A DNA stretch of 64,000 nt from Solirubrobacteraceae bacterium (GTDB lineage Bacteria; Actinomycetota; Thermoleophilia; Solirubrobacterales; Solirubrobacteraceae), in NCBI GenBank assembly GCA_030447785.1, contig JAUJOF010000006.1:62001-126000 (forward strand). Reading direction: 5' to 3'. Position numbers and translations under genes: made by a program. This document shows, piece by piece, positions 16,856 through 25,576 of the stretch; the first letter of the stretch is position 1, and every line of letters starts with the position of its first letter. The notes below the pieces were generated by a model, which saw only the letters and a list, made by a program, of their open reading frames with translations, made no database searches and was not told the DNA's origin.

Positions 16856-17194
16856 GTGGCGGCGAACCGTGCTGGCGTGCTTGCCCTCCTGTTCGTCACC
16901 TCGATCCTCTTCGCCCTCGGCGCGTGGACCGTGGTGCGCCTCTCCACCCGCGCGCTGCATCGCCTGGGGATCGATCCGACGGGGGCGGCGCTCTGGCTGG
17001 GACTGGCCGAGTTCGCGCCGGAGGAGGTGGCCGCGCCGCGTCCGCGTCCTGGGGCGCGACGCCACGCGCCGACGCGACCTCCGCGCGCGTCGGCTCCCTC
17101 GCCCGCGCCGCGCCGCCCGCGAGCGATCGTCGAGTGGGGGGAGGGCGCTGACTTCGCCTTCGCCACGCAGGCGCCTGCCCGCGCGCGGCGCTAG
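16856..17194 (+). CDS. Small single-TM protein, paralogue of 17743-17970
   Basis: This 112-residue protein starts at a GTG with AGGAG upstream. It has a TM helix (GVLALLFVTSILFALGAWTVV), then the box RALHRLGIDPTGAALWLGLAE and a Pro/Arg/Ala-rich tail. The box is shared almost residue for residue with the gene at 17743 (RALRRVGIDPMAALVWLGLAE). The family is not one I can name. The two copies flank a DUF4190-like membrane gene. Its TAG is followed by GAGCTTGTAG, resembling the repeat-associated stop context seen elsewhere. Confidence 0.65.
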   Translation: MAANRAGVLALLFVTSILFALGAWTVVRLSTRALHRLGIDPTGAALWLGLAEFAPEEVAAPRPRPGARRHAPTRPPRASAPSPAPRRPRAIVEWGEGADFAFATQAPARARR

Positions 17195-17260
17195 GAGCTT
17201 GTAGAACACCCCGTTCCCGGCGCGTTTGGCGACGCGCGCGGGCGGAAACGCCGAAGCGTC

Positions 17261-17746
17261 ATGGCCTATCGAGACGAGCCCTACCGAGACGACCCGCGCG
17301 ATCGCGACCGGGGGCGCTACGTCGAGGAGTACGAGACCTACCGCTCCGAGCCTCCGCGCGGGGGCACGGGCCTGGCCACCGCCTCTGCAGTGGTCGGCGT
17401 GATCTCGCTGCTGGTCGTGATCCTCACGCTCGGCACGCTGTTCTTCCTCGCGCTGCCCGGGGGCATCGCGGCCATGGTGATGGGGGTGGCGGGCCGGGGG
17501 CGGGCGCGGGAGGGCCGCGGTCGCGCGCTGCTCGGCCTGATCACCGGCCTCATCGCGGTGGTGCTCTCGGTCCTGGTCATCGTCCTCATCGCCCTCCTGG
17601 CCACCGTGCTGGACAGCGTCAACCTCGACGGCCTGCCCGACTCGATCCGCGATCTGGCGCCTGACGACCTGCTACAAGACCTCGAGCAACGAGTGCCCGA
17701 GCTGCCCGACATCCCGGAGGTGCCCGAGGGAGCCCCCGAGCAATGA
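17261..17746 (+). CDS. DUF4190-like membrane protein
   Basis: The 161-residue product has a charged Arg/Asp/Tyr-rich N-terminus (RDEPYRDDPRDRDRGRY) followed by two TM segments (ASAVVGVISLLVVILTLGTL and ALLGLITGLIAVVLSVLVIVLIALLA) with the Gly-rich loop GIAAMVMGVAGRGRAREG. This layout fits DUF4190 proteins. The C-terminus is acidic and Pro-rich. It overlaps the next gene by four bases (ATGA). Confidence 0.7.
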   Translation: MAYRDEPYRDDPRDRDRGRYVEEYETYRSEPPRGGTGLATASAVVGVISLLVVILTLGTLFFLALPGGIAAMVMGVAGRGRAREGRGRALLGLITGLIAVVLSVLVIVLIALLATVLDSVNLDGLPDSIRDLAPDDLLQDLEQRVPELPDIPEVPEGAPEQ

Positions 17747-17970
17747 CCCTGCTGATCCTCACCGTGCTCTTCGTCGCGGCCCTGACCGCCGCGGTCTGGC
17801 TGGCGGGTCGTCGGGCGCTGCGCCGGGTGGGCATCGACCCGATGGCCGCGCTCGTGTGGCTCGGTCTGGCCGAGACGCCGGTGGACGAGGAGCAGCACAT
17901 GCCCTCGGCCGAGGAACGCGCCGCGCGGCGCGCCGAGGAGCGGCGCGCGCGGGCCGCGAGCGCCGCCTGA
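17743..17970 (+). CDS. Small single-TM protein, paralogue of 16856-17194
   Basis: The 75-residue protein has an N-terminal TM helix (LLILTVLFVAALTAAVWLAG), the conserved box RALRRVGIDPMAALVWLGLAE, and a charged helical tail (EERAARRAEERRARAA). It is coupled to the DUF4190-like gene through an ATGA overlap. The box shared with the upstream gene shows a local duplication, or a small family in which GIDP and WLGLAE are the constrained elements. Confidence 0.65.
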   Translation: MTLLILTVLFVAALTAAVWLAGRRALRRVGIDPMAALVWLGLAETPVDEEQHMPSAEERAARRAEERRARAASAA

Positions 17971-18035
17971 GCGCAAGGCCGGTGGCCCGTCGGCGGGCCC
18001 GTTCACCGCTGCGCCCCGGCGGGTAGCGCGCTGCC

Positions 18036-18230
18036 ATGACCGAAGACCCCTCACGCGTGCACGGCGGCGAGGCCTCGCTGGGCGACGCCCAGGCCGACAA
18101 CCCGCCCGACGATCCCGAGATGCTGTACGACGACGCCGACGAGCGCGACACCGCCGTCGAGTTCGAGGGCGACGACCCGCCTGCGCCCGAGGAGCGCGAC
18201 AACGAGGACCCCGCGCCCAACGCGCCGTAG
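18036..18230 (+). CDS. Small acidic protein, unknown
   Basis: The 64-residue product is strongly acidic and Pro-rich (DNPPDDPEMLYDDADERD, EERDNEDPAPNAP) and probably disordered. Its GC-rich third positions support coding. It has no recognisable domain. It follows the mini membrane-protein cluster in the same direction after 65 bases. Confidence 0.45.
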   Translation: MTEDPSRVHGGEASLGDAQADNPPDDPEMLYDDADERDTAVEFEGDDPPAPEERDNEDPAPNAP

Positions 18231-18294
18231 CCCACGTTCAGGGCGAGCGCCCGTAGCCTGTCGCGTCGCTGGGGGGCGGTCGGCCTCTCGGCGC

Positions 18295-19137
18295 TCACGG
18301 TCGCCGAGCCGCCCCGAGCTTGACGACCATCACCACCTCGAGGCCCCCGGGCACGCCGTAGCGCTCCAGGCGGCGCACGAACGCGGCGTGGATGCGCTCG
18401 CGGACCGCGGGGGTCTGGCGCTCGATCACCGTGGCGATGCGGGCGCTGCCACCGAGAAGCCCGTCCCAGAGCTCCTCGACATCCTCGGAGCGATGGATCA
18501 CCTCCAGGGTGCCCAGCTCCACGTCGACCAGCCCAGCCGCGCCCAGGAGGCCGCGCATCTCACCTTCGTCGGCGTAGCGGTAGGGGTCCGGACCGGGCGG
18601 AAGCGTGGCGTGGACGTCGATGCCCGTGTCGGCCACGGCCGCGGTCAGCTCCCCGAACAGCGGGGCGCGCTCGGGGCGGTCCCACACCGCCACCGCCGCG
18701 CGCCCGCCGGGCGCGAGCACCCGCGCGAACTCCGCCACCGCGCGCTCGGGCGTGGGGAGGTGATTGACGACCAGGCTCGCTACCACCGCCTCGAAGGCAC
18801 CGGCGGCAAAGGGCAGGGCCTCGGCGTCGGCGACGACGAACTCCAGACGGGGATGGCGCTCCCGCGCGACCGCGAGCATCCCCTCGGCCACGTCCGCCCC
18901 CGTCGCCCGCGCGCCCCGCGCGGCGGCCGCCGCGGTGACGATCCCGGTCCCGCAGCCGACGTCGAGCACCCGCATTGCGCCAGCGACCCCGGCGGCGTCG
19001 AGCAGCGGCCCGGCCACCTCCGCGGTGACCTGGCCCGTGACCCGATCGTACGTCGCGGCCCGCTCGCTCCACGCGCTCTCCTCGAAGCGCTTGAACGCGC
19101 CCCCGGAGGGATCGTCCTCGCGCGGAGGCCCGGTCAT
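18295..19137 (-). CDS. UbiE/Methyltransf_11-type SAM methyltransferase
   Basis: The 280-residue protein has FEESAWSERAATYDRVTGQ at the N-terminus, motif I RVLDVGCGTGIVTAAAAARG (about 62-80), LEFVVADAEALPFAAGAFE and EFARVLAPGGRAAVAVWDRP. These mark the UbiE/Coq5-like group acting on small aromatic or lipid substrates. The substrate is unknown. An upstream ORF (19134-19355) overlaps its ATG as ATGA but lacks convincing coding features and is not called. The 285 bases upstream hold no gene I can support. Confidence 0.85.
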   Translation of the reverse strand: MTGPPREDDPSGGAFKRFEESAWSERAATYDRVTGQVTAEVAGPLLDAAGVAGAMRVLDVGCGTGIVTAAAAARGARATGADVAEGMLAVARERHPRLEFVVADAEALPFAAGAFEAVVASLVVNHLPTPERAVAEFARVLAPGGRAAVAVWDRPERAPLFGELTAAVADTGIDVHATLPPGPDPYRYADEGEMRGLLGAAGLVDVELGTLEVIHRSEDVEELWDGLLGGSARIATVIERQTPAVRERIHAAFVRRLERYGVPGGLEVVMVVKLGAARRP

Positions 19138-19422
19138 CGTGCGCCGAGCATAGGCGCGATCTCCGCCGCCGACGCTCCAGGGCGCCGGGAGATCGTCGCG
19201 CTCGCAGTCACGACACGGCGTCCGATGCCGACTTGGCCTGTCCGGGGCGCTCGCCCTCGGGCGCTGGGCGGCTTCTGGGCGATAGCCGAGCGAAACCCGC
19301 CCAGCAGTCGGTCGAGGGCAAGCGAGATCGGGATGGTGGGCGCCTTGTCGGTCATATACGGGAAGACCCGCCCAGCCCGCGTGGACGGGCGCTGCCAAGC
19401 GCCCCACCGGTCCTCGATCCAT

Positions 19423-19965
19423 TCAGGGCGCGGCGAGCGTCTCCGCGTACACGCGGGCCTCGGCGTACAGTCGCGCGAAGTCGGCCGGCTTGTAGTGGGC
19501 GTTGAGGCCGCTGGGGTTCGGCAGCACCCAGGCCGGGCGGCCGCCGACGTCGTCGGGCTGCAGCCCCATGAGTGCGCGCGGATGCCCGAAGGCGATGCGG
19601 TAGGCGGTCAGCCCGACCACGGCCACGAGCCGCGGCTGGTGCCGGCGGACGGTCCGCTCGAGCTCGGCGGCGCCCTCGCGCAGCTCCTCCCGGGTGAGCT
19701 CCGCCGCCTCTCGCGTCGGGCGAAAGGCGATGTTCGTCACGCCGACGCCGTACGCGGGGAGCTCGGCGTCCTCCTCCGGCCAGAGCCGGCGGTGGGTGTA
19801 CCCGGCCGCGTGCAGCGTCGGCCAGAACCGGTTTCCCGGTCGCGCGAAGTGGTGGCCCACCTCCGCCGAGCGCAGGGACGGGTTGATACCCACGAAGAGA
19901 ACCCGCAGCCCGGGACCGAGGATGGGACCCAGCACGTGCGGGAAGTGTTGCTCGGGTTCGGCCAT
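19423..19965 (-). CDS. mug: G/U mismatch-specific DNA glycosylase, Mug/TDG type
   Basis: The 180-residue protein carries the Mug motif set: VGINPSLRSAEVGHHFARPG with GNRFWP, GVTNIAFRPTREAAEL, and LPNPSGLNAHY. These form the uracil pocket and the intercalating loop. It should excise uracil or ethenocytosine opposite guanine. It is a stand-alone gene; the next rightward gene begins about 95 bases away. Confidence 0.92.
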   Translation of the reverse strand: MAEPEQHFPHVLGPILGPGLRVLFVGINPSLRSAEVGHHFARPGNRFWPTLHAAGYTHRRLWPEEDAELPAYGVGVTNIAFRPTREAAELTREELREGAAELERTVRRHQPRLVAVVGLTAYRIAFGHPRALMGLQPDDVGGRPAWVLPNPSGLNAHYKPADFARLYAEARVYAETLAAP

Positions 19966-20058
19966 GGGGCTTGTGGGTGCCTGCTTGGAGACCCGCCTCT
20001 GGCAGCGTAGGCCGCGCAGCGACGAGGGGAGTCGTCACCCCATATCGTCGTCCGGCCT

Positions 20059-20658
20059 ATGCCACGACTGCTGATCTGGACGGGGATCGATGCCTGGCGC
20101 GCCGAAGCCGCCACGGTCGAACTCGAGACCGGCTCTCTGTCGGCAGAGGGCACCCAGCTCGGCGACGAGCCCGTGCCCTACCGCCTCGATTACCAGCTCG
20201 AGGTGGACGGGGACTGGATCACCCGTCGCCTGCGTGCCCAGGCCCGCGGCGCGGACTGGACGCGCGAGCTCGACCTGCGCCACGACGGCGAGGGACACTG
20301 GACGGCACAGGCCGCGCAGGAGGGCGACGTGCAGCTGCCTTCGCCGGGTGGCGGCGTCGCGGGCGTCGACGGCGCGCTGGATTGCGACCTTGGCCTCTGT
20401 CCTCTGACGAACGTGATGCCCGTCCGGCGACACGCGCTTCACCTTCGCCCCGGCGAGGCCGACTTCCTCATGGCCTGGGTCTCGGTGCCCGGCCTCTCGC
20501 TACACCCTTCGCGCCAGCGCTACGAGCACGTCGCCCGGCGCGACGATCGCTGCGTCGTACGCTACGTCGGCGAGCACCGAAGCTTCGTGGAAGAGCTCGA
20601 GGTCGACCACGACGGGTTCGTGCTGCTGTATCCACAGCTTGCCCGACGCCTCCTCTGA
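20059..20658 (+). CDS. Putative glycolipid-binding family protein (PF06475-like)
   Basis: The 199-residue protein has the layout of the glycolipid-binding domain family: a start with a beta-strand (LIWTGIDAWRAEAATVEL), VPYRLDYQLEVDGDWITRRL, a central DGALDCDLGLCPLTNVMPVRR with LHLRPGE, and VPGLSLHPSRQRYEHV. The TNVMPVRR and Q-x-Y pieces are the best conserved parts of the family. The family's biochemical role is not well known. Confidence 0.75.
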   Translation: MPRLLIWTGIDAWRAEAATVELETGSLSAEGTQLGDEPVPYRLDYQLEVDGDWITRRLRAQARGADWTRELDLRHDGEGHWTAQAAQEGDVQLPSPGGGVAGVDGALDCDLGLCPLTNVMPVRRHALHLRPGEADFLMAWVSVPGLSLHPSRQRYEHVARRDDRCVVRYVGEHRSFVEELEVDHDGFVLLYPQLARRLL

Positions 20659-20716
20659 CCTCTGGCGCCCCCGAGCGGCGTGACCGGATGGTCCGGTCTC
20701 GGTGAAGGGGCCGACA

Positions 20717-21416
20717 TCACGTCGTGCCCTTGCCTGCCCAGTCGGCCAGCGCCGTGGCCAGCTCAACGGGGCGGTCTTCCATCGAGAAGTGCCCGGCCTC
20801 GGGGAGGAGGACTCGCAACATGCGCCGGCCACAGCGCCTGGCCCCTGCTCGCCTTCCCACTGGCCGAACAGCGCCGTGAAGACCTCCTCGTCCATCGGAC
20901 GGTAGGTCGCAGTGCGCAGGTGCGCCGCGACGACCTCCCGAAAGAGATGCACGGGATGGTCCGATAGGCCTTCAGGTGGGCCTGGATGTGCCGGCTCGCC
21001 GGCGTGACCCAGGGACGCAGGACCACGGCGTCGACGAGGGCCGGTCGCCGAGCCGCCACCCCCTCGAGCAGGTGAGCACGCAGGACGATGGCGCCGCCGA
21101 TGTCGTGGCCGACAAGGGCGGGGCGATCGAGTCCCCAGCTGCCAACGAGCTCGCGGAGCAGACGGCCCTGGACGGCGATCGAGACGTCCTGATCCTCGCG
21201 GCGCTCGGACTCGCCGTAGCCAAGCAGGTCATAGAGGTAGACGCAGCAGCGCTCGGCCAGCACCGGGGCCACCTTTCGCCACAGCACCGAGCGGCTCGGC
21301 GTGCCGTGCACCAGGACGACCGGCGGACCGTCGCCCATGCGGTCCCAGGCGATCTCGCCCACAGACGTCTGGGTCTTGTGACGCAGGCTCCAGGCGATCC
21401 CCTCCGAGGTCACCAC
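20717..21416 (-). pseudogene. Haloalkane dehalogenase-like alpha/beta hydrolase, broken
   Basis: The N-terminal half is well preserved: VGEIAWDRMGDGPPVVLVHG, then TPSRSVLW, YDLLGYGESER and VGHDIGGAIVLRAHLLEG. The nucleophile position is Asp in GHDIGG, as in haloalkane dehalogenases. Near 20945 the frame shifts; VHLFREVVAAHLRTATYRPM follows in another frame to about 20850. A third frame then supplies the C-terminal LRVLLPEAGHFSMEDRPVEL with the catalytic His. About 60-70 residues of the usual core, including the acid residue, seem missing. The gene is probably inactive. Confidence 0.7.
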
Positions 21417-21636
21417 CGACTCGTACCCCTCGATGAGAGCTGGAAGCCTCCGCCCCGAAATCCATCGCGTACGGCTGCCGTGGGCGACCGTTGCCCTCGC
21501 GCTCGCCGCCACGATGATCCAAGGGGTCCGCCGTCTCGTAGCATTGGTGCGTGGATCTGCGACTCCCCCCAACGCCTCCCGGGTAGGTCCTGCGAGGGTG
21601 CCGGCAGACGATGCATCGGGCGGTCGTGGTGGTAGC

Positions 21637-22140
21637 GTGCTGAATGGCCTGCTCGCGCCTCTGCGCATCCCCGAGCGTGTCATCGAGTCGCTCGAGTCGC
21701 TGGCCGAGGCGGCCCGCGAGCTGGCACCGATGCGTGCCGAGCTCGTGCGCGTGCGCAAGCAGACCGAACCACTGGCCGAGCTGATGCCCGCCATCGAGCG
21801 AGTCCTCGACTACACCGAACCGGTTCCAGAGCTGCTCGCCGTGGTCGAGCGCATCACCAGGCAGGCCGAGCCGCTTGCGGACCTGCTCTCCTCGCTGGAA
21901 AGCGTCGAGAGGGGCCTCGGGGAGCGGGTCGACTCCCTCAACGAGAAGGTCGGGATGCTCAACGACCACGAGGCTCAGCTCACTCATACGGTGGGCGAGC
22001 TGGTAGACGAGCTGAAGTCCATGCACCAGACCATCGGCGGGCTCAAGGGCGACGTCGAGCGCATCACCGACCGCCTGCCCGACCCGACGCGCGGACCGCT
22101 CGAGAGGGCCCGCGACGTCTTCACCAGCAGCAACGAGTGA
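21637..22140 (+). CDS. Coiled-coil protein with repeated helical segments, unknown
   Basis: The C-terminal 167 residues form an almost continuous amphipathic helix array: IPERVIESLESLAEAARELA, KQTEPLAELMPAIERVLDYT, RQAEPLADLLSSLESVERG, HTVGELVDELKSMHQTIGGL. The recurring QxEPLA(E/D)L unit suggests internal repeats. The start is uncertain: GTG at 21637 is the most plausible, but the frame is open back to ATG 21433, where a TM-like segment could be encoded. No family is recognised. Confidence 0.6.
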   Translation: MLNGLLAPLRIPERVIESLESLAEAARELAPMRAELVRVRKQTEPLAELMPAIERVLDYTEPVPELLAVVERITRQAEPLADLLSSLESVERGLGERVDSLNEKVGMLNDHEAQLTHTVGELVDELKSMHQTIGGLKGDVERITDRLPDPTRGPLERARDVFTSSNE

Positions 22141-22282
22141 CGCTCGCGAGACCGAGGCTTGGTGGCGTTCGCAGCCTGCGGCGCTGAGCCGCGCGTCGAA
22201 GCGTTCGCTGCGGTCGTGCGCCGGGGGCGCAAGCGTCGTCGCGCTGCAGCGCGGCCGCAATGCCTTCTAACCCCCCTTATGT

Positions 22283-23049
22283 CTACCGAGACGGGGAGCG
22301 CCACGACGACGCGACGAGCACGAGGACGCGCGGGAGCGTCACGGCGTACGCCCGCAGGATCGAGCGCATCGCCGGCGCCGCGTCCTCGACGCCGGCCGCG
22401 CGCAGGGAGGCCGGGTCGGCGACGACCTCCCACGGCAGGTCCGCGGCGGCCGCCGCGGCCGCATCGTGCAGCGCGCCCGCGCGCGCTCGGGTCGGCGCCG
22501 CCTGGGGCTCGAGCTGGTCCCAGAGCGCCTCGAGGCGTCCCTCCTCGGCTGCGCGGCGCCAGACGGAGTTGACGATCGGCGTGTCGAGCGCGGCACGGAT
22601 GCGGCCCAGGACGTCGGCGTGCGCGGCGAGAGCGCCGGTGGGCGCGACGCCCGGGCGCAGCGGCTCCGACGGCGGCGGGGGGCGGCGCCGCGCGCGGACG
22701 GGCGGCCCGGCAGCGCGCCCTCGAGCGCGGCCAGCAGCCCGCAGGAGAGCAGCAGCATCCGGCCCAGTGGCTCGACGAACCCGGCCAGGAGCCGGCGATC
22801 GCGCGGATCGGCGGGAGGCGCCGCGGCGTCCGTGACGCTCGCCGCGAGCCGCTCGACGGTCTCGGCGGCGTCCGCGCTTGCCAGGACGGCCGCTCCCTGC
22901 TCCCACGCGAGCACCGCGTAGGGCGGGCAGACGGCGAGCGACTTCAGCAGGCTGGGGACGAACGGGGCCTGCTCGAGCGCCGCCGCGTAGACGGCGGCAA
23001 CGCGGCCAGTGGCCTCGTCCTCCTCGACCATCGGGTAGGCGACGATCAT
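22283..23049 (-). pseudogene. DehI-like (halocarboxylic acid dehalogenase family) gene, frameshifted
   Basis: From the ATG at 23049 the product reads YPMVEEDEATGRVAAVYAAA, FVPSLLKSLAVCPPYAVLAW and GFVEPLGRMLLLSCGLLAA. At about 22677-22705 the frame is lost next to a run of six G. The downstream frame continues naturally with ADVLGRIRAALDTPIVNSVW, WDQLEPQAAPTRARAGALHD and AMRSILRAYAVTLPRVLVLV. The two-halved helical layout and the VNSVWR motif fit the DehI-like family often named halocarboxylic acid dehydrogenase/dehalogenase. A single-base change would restore a protein of about 255 residues. Confidence 0.6.
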
Positions 23050-23258
23050 GGCCGCCAGACGCTCTCGTCAGCACGCCGGGACCGGAAGTCTCCGATCTCG
23101 TCGTCACCGCCCGGACGATCGAGAAGCTCGCCTCCGTCCCCAAAGTGGCCGGTCACAGGATCGCCGGCGAACCCGGTCTCGGTGCGGAGAACCATGCTAC
23201 GGCCAGCCCCTCTCTTTGTCCTGCGCAGATCGACAACGGCCAAGCGTATCGGCGTGCG

Positions 23259-23405
23259 CTACTGCTCACCCTCGAAGTAGTCGAGGTTCTTTTCGGGTCG
23301 GGAGATGATGAGGGTCTCCTCTGTCCCCGGCTCGGCTCCCGGAGCATAGCTGCGGGCCCAGACCTTGCCGCTATCGGGATACTCGCTCACCTCTGGGGCC
23401 AGCAT
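23259..23405 (-). CDS. Short ORF, possible gene remnant
   Basis: This 48-codon ORF reads MLAPEVSEYPDSGKVWARSY and ends RPEKNLDYFEGEQ. Its residue usage looks like protein (EETLIISRPEKN), unlike the other frames. It lies between two broken genes and could be the 3' remnant of a longer gene. No family is recognised. Confidence 0.3.
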   Translation of the reverse strand: MLAPEVSEYPDSGKVWARSYAPGAEPGTEETLIISRPEKNLDYFEGEQ

Positions 23406-23431
23406 GGTGCTCACGAAGAGGATGCGGACCG

Positions 23432-24111
23432 CTGGTCGGGTCCTCCGCGCTCGGTCGCGAGGACCAATGGTCGGACATCGACCTTGCTCTGTGCGTCGAC
23501 GCGGACGCCGAGCGCGCGGCGGTGATCGCCGAATGGACCGACTGGATGTACGCCGAACATGGTGCCGTCCATCACATGGACATAACCCGGGGCGGGGCGC
23601 TCTACCGGGTCTTGCTCCTCGCTAGCACACTGCAGCTCGACCTCTCCTTCTGGCCGGCGACGGAGTTCGGCGCAACCGGTCCGGGCTTCCGCCTGCTGTT
23701 CGGAGCCGTCGCGAAGGAGGCCCCGGCTCCGGTGCCCACCACCGCCGCGAAGGAGACCGCCGCCGCCGAGCTGATCGGATGGGCCTGGCTGTACGCGCTC
23801 CATGCCCGTTCGAGCGTCGCCCGCGAGCGGGTGCGGCAGGCCGAGTACATGGTCAGCGGAATGCGAGACCAGGTCCTCGCCCTGGCGTGTTTGCGCCACG
23901 ACCTACCCACAGTCCACGGTCGAGGATTCGACCGCCTCCCGCCCGAGGCGACCGCAGCCATCGAGCCGGCAATAGTGCGCTCGCTCGATATCCCCGAGCT
24001 CAAACGAGCCTTCGCCGCGGCCACCGAGGCACATTGCTCGGCGAGGCCGAACTGTCCGACCCCGCGCTGGCGAACCGTCTGGCCGGTCCCCTCAGAGTCC
24101 TCGCAAGCTGA
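23432..24111 (+). pseudogene. Nucleotidyltransferase-domain protein, 5'-truncated and frameshifted
   Basis: The frame contains LVGSSALGREDQWSDIDLAL, a good GS-x-D-x-D nucleotidyltransferase motif. HHMDITRGGALYRVLLLAST and a helical C-terminal region with ELIGWAWLYALHARSSVARE follow. No start codon with upstream coding sequence exists in this frame. Near 24030 the frame shifts; LLGEAELSDPALANRLAGPL continues in another frame to the stop at 24111. The family resembles aminoglycoside- or lincosamide-type nucleotidyltransferases. It is probably a decayed gene. Confidence 0.6.
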
Positions 24112-24249
24112 GATTCCCCGGCTCCCACGGCAAGCCGCCATCGCCATCCCCGGAGGGGGACCCTCGGCTTCGCGCTCCTGCCCCAGTCCGACCGTCTCGA
24201 TAGGCCATCGCTCTGCGCGGCAGCCTCGCCGCTTACTCTCCTCGTTGGG

Positions 24250-24723
24250 ATGCTTTCGTCGCCGGAGCCGAGCCGCGTCGCCGAGCCAGCGGACGCCGAA
24301 GAGGTCGCGGAGCTGATCGATCGCTTCCAGGCGGAGTTCGAGGAGTACACGCCCGGCGCCGCGATCCTCGTCCCTCGCGTCCGCGAGCACCTCGCGGGAG
24401 ATCTGAGCGTGTTCCTGCTGGCCGGACCGCCCCGCGTCGGCGTGGCTCAACTGCGCTTTCGCGAGTACCTGCTCACTGGGGCGCCGACGTGCTACTTGGA
24501 GGAGCTCTACGTGGTGCCTGACCGCCGGGGCGAGGGGCACGGGCGGATGCTCATGGAGACGGCGTTGGACGTGGCGCGCGAGCACGGGGCGACCACGATG
24601 GAGCTGGGCACCGCCGTCGACGACACCGCGGCGCGAGGGCTCTACGAGAGCCTCGGGTTCACGAACCTCGAGAAGGAGGGGCGGCCCGAGACGCAGATGC
24701 TCTACTACGAACGCGAGTTGTAG
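24250..24723 (+). CDS. GNAT-family N-acetyltransferase
   Basis: The 157-residue protein has the GNAT order: VAEPADAEEVAELIDRF, VGVAQLRFREYLLTG, CYLEELYVVPDRRGEGHGRM (acetyl-CoA-binding R/Q-x-x-G-x-G/A motif), ALDVAREHGATTMELGTAVD and ARGLYESLGF. The acceptor substrate is unknown. It appears intact, in contrast to its left neighbours. Confidence 0.85.
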   Translation: MLSSPEPSRVAEPADAEEVAELIDRFQAEFEEYTPGAAILVPRVREHLAGDLSVFLLAGPPRVGVAQLRFREYLLTGAPTCYLEELYVVPDRRGEGHGRMLMETALDVAREHGATTMELGTAVDDTAARGLYESLGFTNLEKEGRPETQMLYYEREL

Positions 24724-24759
24724 GCAGCCCGCGCGAGACGCGCGTCCGGCATCGCACAC

Positions 24760-24868
24760 GGCGATCGCCCTACGGGACGCTGCCATGGCGTCGTCGCCCG
24801 GTAGTGCGGCGTGACCGATGAGATTCGGCCGGCGCGGCAGTCATGTAGGACGTCAGGCGATCGCCTGA
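24760..24868. promoter_or_regulatory. Two GGCGATCGCC palindromes upstream of the DUF1428 gene
   Basis: GGCGATCGCC occurs at 24760-24769. TCAGGCGATCGCCTGA, a perfect 16-base palindrome, lies at 24853-24868, about 44 bases before the DUF1428 start. Two copies of the same core in one 188-base gap suggest a regulator site. The gap holds no gene. Confidence 0.4.
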
Positions 24869-24911
24869 TCCGGTCACGAGAGGGCCGGTTAGATCAACGA
24901 AGGAGGCTGGC

Positions 24912-25265
24912 ATGGCTTACGTCGACGGATTTGTGATGGTGGTCCCGAAGGACCGGATCGACGACTACGAGAAGGTTGCCCAAGAGGCGGGCGCGGTGTG
25001 GAAGGAGCACGGCGCCCAGAGCGTCATGGAGTGCATCGGCGACGACGTGCCCTATGGCGAGCTGACGTCCTTTCCGCGCGCCGTCCAGGCCGGCGAGGAC
25101 GAGGTCGTGTTCTTCTCGTGGATCGTCTACGAGTCGCGCGAGGCGCGCGACTCGGTCAACGAGCGGGTGATGGCCGACGAGCGGATGAAGGGTGACATGG
25201 CGCAGATGCCGTTCGACGGCAAGCGGATGATCTACGGGGGCTTCCGGCCGCTCGTCCATTTGTAG
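24912..25265 (+). CDS. DUF1428 family protein
   Basis: The 117-residue protein matches the DUF1428 layout: YVDGFVMVVPKDRIDDYEKV, AGAVWKEHGAQSVMECIGDD, VVFFSWIVYESREARDSVNE, and a C-terminal DGKRMIYGGFRPLV. The fold is a dimeric ferredoxin-like barrel of unknown activity. A strong AAGGAGG ribosome site precedes the ATG. Confidence 0.9.
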   Translation: MAYVDGFVMVVPKDRIDDYEKVAQEAGAVWKEHGAQSVMECIGDDVPYGELTSFPRAVQAGEDEVVFFSWIVYESREARDSVNERVMADERMKGDMAQMPFDGKRMIYGGFRPLVHL

Positions 25266-25576
25266 CCAGCCGGTTGCGTGGACCACGGGACGACCTCGTC
25301 ACGGGTCAGGCCGTCGCGCCGACCGCGCGGAAAAGGTTGCCGACCAGGCGGTCGGCAACGCCCTCGTCGAGGTAGGACGGAGCGTGGGCGCGACGATGGG
25401 TTCGAGGCCGTGTGATGCCACCTCCGCGGCCTCGCCGACATTCACTCGCGCGCCCGGGCTTGACGTCGAGCAGGGCCATTCGCTTGCGGCCACTCGGTCA
25501 TGATCGCTCTACTGCACGTCCGTGATGGAACCGCGGCGGGGCCACCGTGCGCCGCAGAAGGATCCTCAGCGAGGCA
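25266..25576. other. 311-base gap with a possible degraded coding remnant
   Basis: No intact gene is supported. On the minus strand, pieces that look like protein occur in different frames (VNVGEAAEVASHGLEPIVAP; later SYLDEGVADRLVGNLFRAVG), suggesting a decayed gene. No family can be named. Confidence 0.3.

Noticed and set aside
19134-19355. Leftward ORF overlapping the methyltransferase ATG as ATGA
   Set aside because: The overlap looks like coupling, but the product is composition-biased, has no ribosome site and no recognisable fold.
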